A stretch of DNA of 64,000 nucleotides from Alteromonas sp. LOR. Lineage in GTDB: Bacteria; Pseudomonadota; Gammaproteobacteria; Enterobacterales; Alteromonadaceae. The position numbers were made by a program, and so were the translations under genes. The first letter of the stretch is position 1. Every line of letters starts with the position of its first letter. Positions 55,824 through 63,433 of the stretch are shown piece after piece. Location: the NCBI RefSeq assembly GCF_000753865.1, contig NZ_JQFW01000006.1, forward strand, positions 1 through 64,000, read 5' to 3'. Under the pieces are notes generated by a model. It saw only the letters and a list, made by a program, of their open reading frames with translations. It was not told where the DNA came from and made no database searches.

Positions 55824-57644
55824 CTACGAGACCGATACGATTCTGAACATGCCCGCATCCATGTGATAGAGCAGGTGACAATGGAATGCCCAATTTCCGG
55901 GGGCATCTGCGCTTATCAAGAGCGACACTTTTTCGCTGGGTTTTAAACTTATCGTATGTTTTCGGGGGGGCGGATAATTCCCGTTTTCTAACTCCATCCA
56001 CATACCGTGTAAGTGGATTGGATGGTTCATCATAGAATCGTTCACTAAAATCAAACGAATTCGTTCGCCATACCTAAAATGAATAGGGCCATCGACTTCG
56101 TTAAATTTGAGTCCATCAAACGACCACATATAACGTTCCATATTGCCAGTAAGATGTAATTCAATAGTTTGGGTCGGCTCTCTGGTGTCGGGCCATTCCT
56201 CAGCGCCGGTCAAGTCGCTATATAATAGTACCCGATGTTTTGCGTCCTCTAAGCCAATGCCTGGCTCATCAAGTCGACTGGTAGGGTTTGTTGCAAGCAT
56301 ACTTGCACCGGGTCCATGACCCTCCTCATCATGCTCAATATTAATATTATCTACCGGGAGTGCTCGCATATGCATCGATGAATGGTCATTCATTGTGTCC
56401 ATTGATGACTCAGAAGACTCTTCTTTATTCATTGGCTTATTAGATTGCTTGTTCATGCCTTCCATCCCGGCCATATCTGAATTCATCCCCATGGCCGCCA
56501 TGCCACGCTCTGGCATTTCACGCAATGTCGGCACAGGCGCTTCTTTCCCAAGTTCAGTACTAAGCGTTCCACGAACAAAGCCACTTCTGTCCATGCTTTC
56601 TGCAAAAAGAGTGTATGTAGTCGTGCCGATTGGCCTTACAATTACATCATAGGTTTCAGCAACCGCGATTCGAAGTTCATCGACTTTAACGGGTTTTATT
56701 GGTTGTCCATCAGCAGCCACTACCGTCATTTCGAGGCCCGGAATACGAAAATCAAAATACGTCATGGCGGAGCCATTTATGAGCCTTAATCGAATGCTTT
56801 CATTGGGCTTATAGAGCGCGGTCCAGTTGGTTTGAGCATCTCTGCCATTTATTAAATATGTATATGTGGAGCCTGTTACATCGAGAATATCTCTGGGATT
56901 CATCCGCATATTGGCCCACATAGCTCTTTCTTTTACTGTATTAAAAAAACCTTGCTTTTTAATATCGTTAACAGTGTCGCTTATGGTGCGTTGTTGATAG
57001 TTGTAGTAACCCTCTGCCACTTTCAAATGCCTGAACACATCGTGTGGATCTTCAAAGGTCCAATCGCTTAACTGAATGACATGCTCCCTGTCTGCACCTA
57101 TGTCACCGTCGGAAGGGTCAATGATGACCGGGCCTAAGTGCCCCAGTTGCTCTTGCAGTCCCGAGTGGCTGTGATACCAATAGGTGCCGTTTTGTTTTAT
57201 ATCAAATTCATAGGTAAACGTAGAGTTCGGGTCGATACCAGGAAATGAAACGCCAGGTACTCCATCCATGTTAAATGGGAGAATAAAACCATGCCAATGA
57301 ATAGACGTGCTGTCTGGTAATTCGTTGGTAACATGAATCTTAACTTGCTGACCTTCTCTTAACCGGAGCAATGGGCCAGGTGATATGTCGTTGATGGTAA
57401 TAGGGCTTGCAACATCGCCGGCAATTTTCTTTTGCTGGCGAGAAATAGTCATGTTGATGTTTTTCCCACTTACTACTGCATCCCCGTAGTTTACCTCTGC
57501 AATACTGTTGTCATTTTTGCTATTGCTATAACCCTCTGCGAAAGCCCAAGGTGCTCTCATCTGACCTAGCAGGGCAAAGCCACCAGTGGCATAAGCCGCG
57601 TTTCTCAAAAAAATGCGCCTATGTTGCTTCATTCGATTATTCAT
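55824..57644 (-). CDS. copA: Multicopper oxidase CopA/PcoA
   Basis: The 606-residue protein begins with a twin-arginine signal (HRRIFLRNAAYATGG), so it is exported folded with copper. Copper sites are visible as HWHGFILP, YWYHSHSG, HPIHLHGM and HCHLLYHMDAGMFR, giving type 1, 2 and 3 centres. A Met/His-rich insert (about 390-425, MGMNSDMAGMEGMNK) is typical of CopA and binds Cu(I). The enzyme oxidises Cu(I) to Cu(II) in the periplasm. It is followed by copB after 10 bases. The P-type ATPase at 47398 uses the same symbol by convention but is unrelated. Confidence 0.95.
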   Translation of the reverse strand: MNNRMKQHRRIFLRNAAYATGGFALLGQMRAPWAFAEGYSNSKNDNSIAEVNYGDAVVSGKNINMTISRQQKKIAGDVASPITINDISPGPLLRLREGQQVKIHVTNELPDSTSIHWHGFILPFNMDGVPGVSFPGIDPNSTFTYEFDIKQNGTYWYHSHSGLQEQLGHLGPVIIDPSDGDIGADREHVIQLSDWTFEDPHDVFRHLKVAEGYYNYQQRTISDTVNDIKKQGFFNTVKERAMWANMRMNPRDILDVTGSTYTYLINGRDAQTNWTALYKPNESIRLRLINGSAMTYFDFRIPGLEMTVVAADGQPIKPVKVDELRIAVAETYDVIVRPIGTTTYTLFAESMDRSGFVRGTLSTELGKEAPVPTLREMPERGMAAMGMNSDMAGMEGMNKQSNKPMNKEESSESSMDTMNDHSSMHMRALPVDNINIEHDEEGHGPGASMLATNPTSRLDEPGIGLEDAKHRVLLYSDLTGAEEWPDTREPTQTIELHLTGNMERYMWSFDGLKFNEVDGPIHFRYGERIRLILVNDSMMNHPIHLHGMWMELENGNYPPPRKHTISLKPSEKVSLLISADAPGNWAFHCHLLYHMDAGMFRIVSVS

Positions 57645-57723
57645 AAGAACCTCACTTCTTTAGCGATATGTGCGATACGCTGCACTGTTTACATGTTTGT
57701 AAGGTAGTAACCTGACAAACTGC

Positions 57724-58149
57724 TTAAGAATTGAAGTTGATTTTAGGCGGCCTCAGGAGGCTAAACCCCGAGTAGAAATGATAAAAATTGAAGAAATAAA
57801 AGTTTGAAAAAGATGGTGCATTGATTGATTTCAAAACAGGTGCAACCATTGATGAAAGGTTAGAGCTCGAGCCTAATTTACACTCACAAACACCGTCACA
57901 ACACTTACCGTCGCACTCTGTATGATCTTGATGTTCCGAGTGTTGCGAATGTTCCAAATGTTGCGTATTGTCAGAATGATGCTGAGTCGTTGCGGACTCA
58001 ATGAAGTTGGCAGTTGCGTCATTTTTGTTTGAAGGCTCACATGCAACACTAGACAATGATAAAACAAGCAAAGCGAGGCACGCAGCGCATTTTACAAATG
58101 CATCAAGTAATCCTTTATCTGTTTTATTTGCGTTCATAATGTTGCTCAA
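57724..58149 (-). CDS. Small Cys/His-rich lipoprotein, head of the minus-strand copper operon
   Basis: The 141-residue protein has a lipoprotein signal (lipobox SVAC) and a His-rich segment (TQHHSDNTQHLEHSQHSEHQ), then KCCDGVCECKLG and a C-terminal SLLRPPKINF. The cysteine cluster closely matches CCGDGCACPLG of 32806-33165, and RPPK is shared with that protein and 61557-61934. It lies 80 bases upstream of the multicopper oxidase gene. It should be a periplasmic copper-binding accessory protein. Its function is inferred from residue content and position only. Confidence 0.65.
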   Translation of the reverse strand: MSNIMNANKTDKGLLDAFVKCAACLALLVLSLSSVACEPSNKNDATANFIESATTQHHSDNTQHLEHSQHSEHQDHTECDGKCCDGVCECKLGSSSNLSSMVAPVLKSINAPSFSNFYFFNFYHFYSGFSLLRPPKINFNS

Positions 58150-58487
58150 ACCCCGTCAATATCGGGTAAAAAGTTCACATATGTAGGTAAATAATGCAAT
58201 CAACCTTACAGAAATAAAAAATCGCTCTTCTACAACAAATCAAGTCAAAACGCCCTAAGTCTTGGGAAGTAGAGCACAACTTAATGTCCATATAGTCACT
58301 CTCTCCTAGTCATATTTGAGAGTAGTGCAAAAAGCAGTCCGACTATGACTAGTCAAGCCTAGATGAGAGTTTTAGCCTCTTTCTTAATTGAAATAAGCGA
58401 ATAAGTGGTGACGTATTCATGGCTTAATTTTTAATTTAAAGTGACCCAACGTGAAACGACACATAAACGAGCGGATCTGACAAATTT
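58150..58487. other. Divergent intergenic region
   Basis: No gene is seen between the minus-strand copper operon and the plus-strand gene at 58587. It must contain the minus-strand promoter. No GTAAT repeat in minus-strand orientation was found here; the nearest box is at 58488-58503 in plus orientation, about 340 bases from the minus-strand start. Confidence 0.5.
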
Positions 58488-58503
58488 GTAATGCAACTGT
58501 AAT
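58488..58503 (+). promoter_or_regulatory. Cop box 4: GTAAT-N6-GTAAT
   Basis: The repeat has the same 11-base period and spacing as the other three. A TATTTA hexamer starts 23 bases after the second unit. The gene at 58587 starts 84 bases downstream. The box may also serve the divergent multicopper oxidase operon. Confidence 0.65.
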
Positions 58504-58586
58504 CTAGCCGTTATGATTTTAAGCGGTATTTACTTTAAATTTCTGTCTGGAGCCTTTTTAATCTGTGCGGGATATCGAGAGTTAGT

Positions 58587-59042
58587 ATGAAAATAGAAAG
58601 TGTAAGAGATATTTTAGAGTGGACCATGGATTTCCATAAACAACTAGCAAGCTGCCTCACGCATTGCGAACCAAATAATTCTGAGCGCTCAAAAATGGCA
58701 ATGCAATACTTGATTGCTCATGAGGAGCATTTAGCAGCGCTTATTAAATCATTTTCAGTGAAAGCGGAATCTGGAGAGTTGGAAACGCTCTTTATAGAAT
58801 ATTTGGAAAAGAATCCAATAGTTTTACACGAACATTGCGACGGCGCATTTGAACAAAAGGCAGACTCAGAGATTGCAGCAATCGTAATTGAACAACATCA
58901 AGAAGTGATAGCACTTTATTCTTATCTAAGAGAGCAGGCTGTAATCCCTCATCATAAAGAACTTTTGGACAACTTACTGGCACTGGAAAATCAAGAAATT
59001 GTGCGGATGGCTCAAGGATTAAATAGATTTCAGGATATTTAA
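58587..59042 (+). CDS. His-rich helical protein, hemerythrin-like in appearance
   Basis: The 151-residue cytoplasmic protein is all-helical with His motifs spaced as in HHE bundles: MDFHKQLASCLTHCE, LIAHEEHLAALI, VLHEHCDGAFEQ and VIEQHQEVIALYSYL. No signal peptide is present. These could hold a di-iron or other metal site, but I cannot confirm a hemerythrin assignment. It sits directly after cop box 4, so it is probably copper-induced. GAGTTAGT precedes the ATG, a weak ribosome binding site. Confidence 0.55.
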   Translation: MKIESVRDILEWTMDFHKQLASCLTHCEPNNSERSKMAMQYLIAHEEHLAALIKSFSVKAESGELETLFIEYLEKNPIVLHEHCDGAFEQKADSEIAAIVIEQHQEVIALYSYLREQAVIPHHKELLDNLLALENQEIVRMAQGLNRFQDI

Positions 59043-59115
59043 TTTTATAACCCAATCGGTAAAACTAGCGTTTCATTGGAAATACTATTTATTGTGAGGC
59101 AACAACTTGTTATAC

Positions 59116-59131
59116 CGTTCGCTAGCGAACG
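59116..59131. repeat. 16-bp perfect palindrome
   Basis: CGTTCGCTAGCGAACG is a perfect palindrome between the convergent genes at 58587 and 59144. No T-run follows on either side, so a terminator role is doubtful. Confidence 0.5.
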
Positions 59132-59143
59132 AGTCATTGAGGC

Positions 59144-59569
59144 TCAGTCGTTACGTTTTGCAGGGCAGTGCGAATCTACAATGCTGTCTATTCTGTGCAA
59201 AACACCGCATTCCTTGATTTTCTTATCGTCGTTACAAGCGGCTCGCATGGATTTAAGTGTTTTCTGTAGAGCGTTTAGCTCAGATATTCGATGCTTAATA
59301 TCATCAATATGTTTGTCCATTGTAGCATTGACGTTTTCGCAACTGCTTTCTGGGTTAGTTCGTGTTTCTAGTACTAAACTAATTTCTTCAATCGTCATAT
59401 CTAGCGAACGGCATTGCTTAATAAACAGCAACTGCTTTAGTGCTTCGTCCGAATAACTTCGATAATTCGATTGCGTGCGCTGTGGTGCTGCTAACAACGC
59501 CTTTCGTTCATAAAAGCGAATAGTTTGAATACTTAAGCCCGTTTTATCTGCTAACTGTCCTATTTTCAT
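59144..59569 (-). CDS. MerR-family metal regulator (CadR/PbrR/ZntR-like)
   Basis: The 141-residue protein has the MerR winged HTH (MKIGQLADKTGLSIQTIRFYERKALL), a coiled-coil dimerisation helix and cysteines at SCENVN (the Cys79-like metal ligand), RAACND (Cys114-like) and near the C-terminus, as in Zn/Cd/Pb sensors. It is divergent from the CDF gene, and the promoter between them has the 19-base spacer that MerR proteins act on by untwisting. It should switch on the Zn/Cd export genes on metal binding. The exact metal cannot be stated. Confidence 0.92.
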   Translation of the reverse strand: MKIGQLADKTGLSIQTIRFYERKALLAAPQRTQSNYRSYSDEALKQLLFIKQCRSLDMTIEEISLVLETRTNPESSCENVNATMDKHIDDIKHRISELNALQKTLKSMRAACNDDKKIKECGVLHRIDSIVDSHCPAKRND

Positions 59570-59588
59570 TTTACTTTACCTAATGCGC

Positions 59589-59619
59589 TTGACTCTATAC
59601 CAAGTATAGAGTTTACACT
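59589..59619 (+). promoter_or_regulatory. MerR-type promoter/operator for the zinc-cadmium genes
   Basis: TTGACT (-35, 59589-59594) and TACACT (-10, 59614-59619) have a 19-base spacer holding the perfect palindrome ACTCTATAC-CAA-GTATAGAGT (59592-59612). The long spacer and central dyad are the hallmark of MerR-family activation. It lies between the regulator and the first CDF gene, about 32 bases before its ATG. Confidence 0.9.
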
Positions 59620-59650
59620 TGTGTCATAAGTCAGTAAAGCGAGTGTTTTT

Positions 59651-60277
59651 ATGAGCGGCTGTGGGTGCGACATTGAAATCAAAGACCAAGAACAAAAAAG
59701 GGTGTTGTATTGGTTATTAGGCATTAATGCCGTTATGTTCGTTGTTGAAATGAGTGTAGGGTTATTGGCTGACTCAACAGCGCTTATTGCTGATTCATTG
59801 GATATGCTTGCGGATGCGGTGGTGTATGGCATTGGTATTTATGCAGTGGGTAAAACCATCATTCACAAAGCAAATGCCGCAAAAATTAGCGGATATTTTC
59901 AATTGATTCTAGGCCTTATTATTTTATTAGATATTGCTCGTCGTTCGATATTAGGCAGTGACCCCGAGTCATTGTTAATGATGGGGATGGGGTTTGTTGC
60001 CTTAATCGCTAACGTTATATGTTTAGCAATCATTAGAAAACAGAAGAGTGGCGAAGTACATATGCGAGCGAGTTGGATTTTCTCGGCGAATGACGTTATT
60101 GCCAACGTGGGCGTAATTGTAGCGGGAGTGACGGTTTATCTATTTGACACTCGCTGGCCTGATTTAGTGATTGGCTTTATTGTTTCAATTATCGTCTTGC
60201 GGGGTGCAATCTTAATCTTAAAAGATGCCAAGCAAGAACTTCGTAATAACAGCGCATCTAATGGAGAAGTTTTATGA
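59651..60277 (+). CDS. CDF-family cation exporter (short form)
   Basis: The 208-residue protein has six membrane helices but lacks the long C-terminal cytoplasmic domain of standard CDF exporters. The conserved ADSLDMLADA (HxxxD/DxxxD-type zinc site in TM2) and ARSWI-like TM5 DVIANVGVI site are present. The N-terminus is MSGCGCDIE, a possible metal-binding CxC. It probably exports Zn(II), Cd(II) or Co(II). Its stop overlaps the next start (ATGA), so the two are coupled. It is the first gene under the MerR-type promoter. Confidence 0.88.
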   Translation: MSGCGCDIEIKDQEQKRVLYWLLGINAVMFVVEMSVGLLADSTALIADSLDMLADAVVYGIGIYAVGKTIIHKANAAKISGYFQLILGLIILLDIARRSILGSDPESLLMMGMGFVALIANVICLAIIRKQKSGEVHMRASWIFSANDVIANVGVIVAGVTVYLFDTRWPDLVIGFIVSIIVLRGAILILKDAKQELRNNSASNGEVL

Positions 60278-60639
60278 ATTTTACGCAAGCAGCAAAGCCT
60301 TACGTAACCCAGAAATTGAATGAAGCACATAAATTATTTACTGACAAAGATGATGAGGCTGGATTTACAGCATTGGAAGATGCACATGTGATTGGGCAAC
60401 ATTCAACTTATCACCATACCCGAGTACACTATGAAATGCTCAAGTTTGGATTAAAACGTAAGGACTTTATAGAAGTCTTCGGGCAGCTCTTCAGGCTGAT
60501 TGGTGCTGTTACCAAAACGGCTATTGGCTTGTTGCCGGAGGGCAATACGGGCGGGGCAAGTGTAAGCCCGTTCAAACTCATGCCGCTTTCACCTGCAAAT
60601 AAAGTAATCTTGGATAAGATCAAACATGCACAGTCATAA
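60274..60639 (+). CDS. DUF3703 family protein
   Basis: The 121-residue soluble protein matches DUF3703 in context and pattern: AFTALEDAHVIGQHSTYHHTRVHYEML has paired His residues, and QLFRLIGAVTKTAIGLLPEGNTGGASVSPF follows. DUF3703 proteins are found almost only beside CDF or Czc exporters and are probably metal-related helpers of unknown function. It overlaps both neighbours (4 bases upstream, 14 bases downstream), giving a tightly coupled operon. Confidence 0.85.
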   Translation: MNFTQAAKPYVTQKLNEAHKLFTDKDDEAGFTALEDAHVIGQHSTYHHTRVHYEMLKFGLKRKDFIEVFGQLFRLIGAVTKTAIGLLPEGNTGGASVSPFKLMPLSPANKVILDKIKHAQS

Positions 60640-61537
60640 TCATTCACATAGCCATACGCACTCAGATGGAAATTCAGACGATGCATCAAGGCGCATTGGC
60701 TGGGCGTTCTTTTTAAATGTGGTGTTCACCATCATCGAGTTTATCGGTGGTTGGCTAACCAACAGCACCGCTATCATGGCAGACGCGGTGCATGACCTCG
60801 GCGATAGTTTGTCAATTGGCACAGCTTGGGGATTGAACAAACTTAGCGATAAATCAGCTAATAAAACCTTCTCATATGGATATAAGCGCTTTTCTTTATT
60901 GGGCGCGTTGATTAACGGTTTAGTGCTCACGGTAGGTTCTATTTGGATATTGTTTGAAGCAATCCCACGTTTGGCTGTGCCTGAAATGCCACAAGTAGAG
61001 GGGATGTTAGCCTTATCTATTTTTGGTATGGCAGTAAACGGTTTCGCCGCTTATAAACTAAGCGAAGGAACGTCATTAAATGAGCGCGTGCTTAATTGGC
61101 ATTTGCTAGAAGATGTTCTCGGTTGGGTTGCCGTATTTATTGTATCCATCGTCTTAATGTTTAAGCCTTGGGCGATTTTAGATCCCATCCTGTCCATTGG
61201 CTTTACTTTGTTCATCCTCTTCAATGTGTTTCGTAACCTAAAAGAAACCCTGATGCTATTTTTACAGGCAACGCCAGATGAAGAGCAAATGTCAAAAATC
61301 CGAAACGACTTGCTTGCAAACGATAAGATAAGCGACCTCCATCATTTTCATATTTGGTCTTTAGACGGAGAGCGCAATGTGATGACTGTCCACCTTGTGT
61401 TGGAAGGTGAAGTCAGTGTTGAGCACATACAGTCATTGAAAGAGGGCATACAAAGCTCATTAGCAAAGTATCATTTTGAACATACCACAGTAGAGCTGGA
61501 ATTTGCTGACGAACAATGTCGTGACGAAGTGAAATAG
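60626..61537 (+). CDS. czcD: CzcD-type CDF zinc/cadmium exporter
   Basis: The 303-residue protein is a full-length CDF with a His-rich N-terminus (MHSHNHSHSHTHSDGN), six membrane helices with HxxxD sites (ADAVHDLGDSLSI in TM2, LLEDVLGWVAVF in TM5), and a cytoplasmic C-terminal domain (about 210-303) with HHFHIWSLDGE. It exchanges Zn(II)/Cd(II)/Co(II) for protons from cytoplasm to periplasm. It is in the same operon as the short CDF and DUF3703 genes. Confidence 0.92.
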   Translation: MHSHNHSHSHTHSDGNSDDASRRIGWAFFLNVVFTIIEFIGGWLTNSTAIMADAVHDLGDSLSIGTAWGLNKLSDKSANKTFSYGYKRFSLLGALINGLVLTVGSIWILFEAIPRLAVPEMPQVEGMLALSIFGMAVNGFAAYKLSEGTSLNERVLNWHLLEDVLGWVAVFIVSIVLMFKPWAILDPILSIGFTLFILFNVFRNLKETLMLFLQATPDEEQMSKIRNDLLANDKISDLHHFHIWSLDGERNVMTVHLVLEGEVSVEHIQSLKEGIQSSLAKYHFEHTTVELEFADEQCRDEVK

Positions 61538-61556
61538 GCTTGGTAGACTGGCACTT

Positions 61557-61934
61557 ATGAAAAATTTAAAACGAATAAGTTACATCATGATCTCGCTGAT
61601 ACTCTTTCAGTCGTTTTCTGCTGTGGCCAATTCGTTAGATTTTCATGCAATAGACACACAACATTTGCAACATGAACATCAGCATTCAGAGCACAATCAA
61701 GCTTCAAATGATATGCCAACTAAAGTGCTTGGTGAGTCAGCAAAAGCAGATCACCATAACCCTGCCGATTGCCATCATTGTGGCCACTGCCACGGTACGC
61801 ATGCGCAGTGGTTAGGCCAGCACGACATCAACAATCTACAATCTGTGGTGTCTACCCACAACTTTAATTATTTGGATGCGATTATCGACGCACCCATCAA
61901 CCGATTACTACGCCCACCCAAAACACTATCCTAA
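61557..61934 (+). CDS. Small secreted His/Cys-rich protein (CzcI-like), heads czc operon
   Basis: The 125-residue protein has a signal peptide (cleavage near AVA-NS), His-rich clusters (HLQHEHQHSEHN; DCHHCGHCHGTH) and the C-terminal ending LLRPPKTLS. The layout and the RPPK ending match 32806-33165 and 57724-58149, which also head metal operons. In classical czc operons this slot is taken by the small periplasmic CzcI. It is 72 bases upstream of the CzcC gene. No ribosome binding site of strength is visible. Its role, metal binding or regulation, is inferred. Confidence 0.7.
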   Translation: MKNLKRISYIMISLILFQSFSAVANSLDFHAIDTQHLQHEHQHSEHNQASNDMPTKVLGESAKADHHNPADCHHCGHCHGTHAQWLGQHDINNLQSVVSTHNFNYLDAIIDAPINRLLRPPKTLS

Positions 61935-62005
61935 TATCGCTTTCGATAGTGTCTCGCTGAGAAAAAGCGCGTCACTGAATATTGATAAATTATTAGGATA
62001 TTCTA

Positions 62006-63433
62006 ATGAAAATGTTTCATATTTTTGTGCATGCACGCGCCATTGCGTTTGCTTGCATGCTGGGCTTAACATTGAGTCCAATTGCCGCACAAGCGGTGCA
62101 AACTAGTCGCTATTTAGATGAAGGTGTTCAAGCGCCCGTACGAGAAACGCTGAGCCTTGAAGATACAATCAGACTTACACTTGCCAATAATCCAAGTTTG
62201 TATGAGTTTGAATTTAGACAGCGAGTGATTGACGGTGAATCAAAAACTGCCGCGCTTAAACCCGCACTGAATGCTGGGATTGAACTAGAAAACTTTATGG
62301 GAACCGGCGAGGTGTCGGGCATTAAGGAGCTCGAAGTCAGTTTGACCTTGTCATCTGTACTACAGCTCAACGACAAGCCTAGCGCAAGATTGGACGTACT
62401 CTCTGAGCGTAAAATACAACAAGAGGTGGAAAAGAAAATACGCACATTGGATGTCCTTGGCGAGCTGAATCGTCGGTACATCGATGCACTTGTATTGCAA
62501 GCCACCTTAGACGTGCAAAACGATGCAGAGACACTTGCACTCTATACCTATAACGCAGTTTCTAAGCGCGTTGATGCAGGCGCGTCACCATTGCTAGAGC
62601 AAAAACGCGCCCAAGCAGCGCTAGCCCAAGCAAAACTCGATGTTAAATTAGCTCAAGAAGGTCTTCAATTTGCACTGCGCAGTCTTGCCACCATGTGGGG
62701 CGAACAAACGCCCACTTTTAAGCGTGTGGAAGGTAAGCTTTTTGCGTTTCAAGACATTGGGTCATTCGAGATGCTTTCTGCCGCTATCCAAAGCAGTCCG
62801 CATATAGACTTGTTTGCAAAACAAAGCCGTGTTCAAGCAGCACAGCTCAGATTAGTGCAAGCCAATAATCGAGCTGACATTGAGTGGTCGGCGGGTATTC
62901 GACGAATACAAGGTATTGATGAAACTGCTTTAATAGCCGGGATCAGCGTGCCATTGTTTCAACAAAAACGAAACTTAGGTGAATACGAGGCGCAAAAAGC
63001 TCGCCTTGATGCAATAGAGGTGCAAAAACAGAGTAATGTGCGCAGTCTTTTACATTCAGTTAATCAAGCCTTAGGTGAGCACACCCGCGCATTATTAGAG
63101 GTTGACGCTATCCAACAAACTGTCATACCGCCTCTTACAGAAGCCTTGGAGTTAGTCGAAAGCGCCTATTTAGATGGCCGGTTTAGCTATTTGGAGTGGG
63201 TATCTACTCGACAAGAGTTCTTAAATACGCGCCTGACATTAATTGAGGCGGCGTCTCAAGTGCACCTAAGCAAAACAGAAATTGAAACGCTTACCGGTCT
63301 CGCACTTAAGGCTTCACAAAGCAGCACTGCAAAAACGGATACTGCAAAGAGCAACGCTTCCAAAAAGCTAGCGCACGACATCACTATGCAGCAGCCATCA
63401 AACATTTCGATAAGAAGTAACTATCATGAATAA
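62006..63433 (+). CDS. czcC: CzcC outer-membrane efflux channel (TolC family)
   Basis: The 475-residue protein has a signal peptide (cleavage near AQA-VQ) and two OEP helix-rich repeats (LSLEDTIRLTLANNPSLYEFE and a second unit near residue 240-400). Its place between a CzcI-like protein and a membrane-fusion protein supports CzcC, the exit duct for CzcCBA, which exports Zn(II), Cd(II) and Co(II). Its stop overlaps the czcB start by eight bases. The C-terminus (SSTAKTDTAKSNASKK) is low-complexity. Confidence 0.9.
   Translation: MKMFHIFVHARAIAFACMLGLTLSPIAAQAVQTSRYLDEGVQAPVRETLSLEDTIRLTLANNPSLYEFEFRQRVIDGESKTAALKPALNAGIELENFMGTGEVSGIKELEVSLTLSSVLQLNDKPSARLDVLSERKIQQEVEKKIRTLDVLGELNRRYIDALVLQATLDVQNDAETLALYTYNAVSKRVDAGASPLLEQKRAQAALAQAKLDVKLAQEGLQFALRSLATMWGEQTPTFKRVEGKLFAFQDIGSFEMLSAAIQSSPHIDLFAKQSRVQAAQLRLVQANNRADIEWSAGIRRIQGIDETALIAGISVPLFQQKRNLGEYEAQKARLDAIEVQKQSNVRSLLHSVNQALGEHTRALLEVDAIQQTVIPPLTEALELVESAYLDGRFSYLEWVSTRQEFLNTRLTLIEAASQVHLSKTEIETLTGLALKASQSSTAKTDTAKSNASKKLAHDITMQQPSNISIRSNYHE

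Noticed and set aside
59116-59131. CGTTCGCTAGCGAACG as a terminator between convergent genes
   Set aside because: No loop of usable size and no T-run on either side; kept only as a palindrome.
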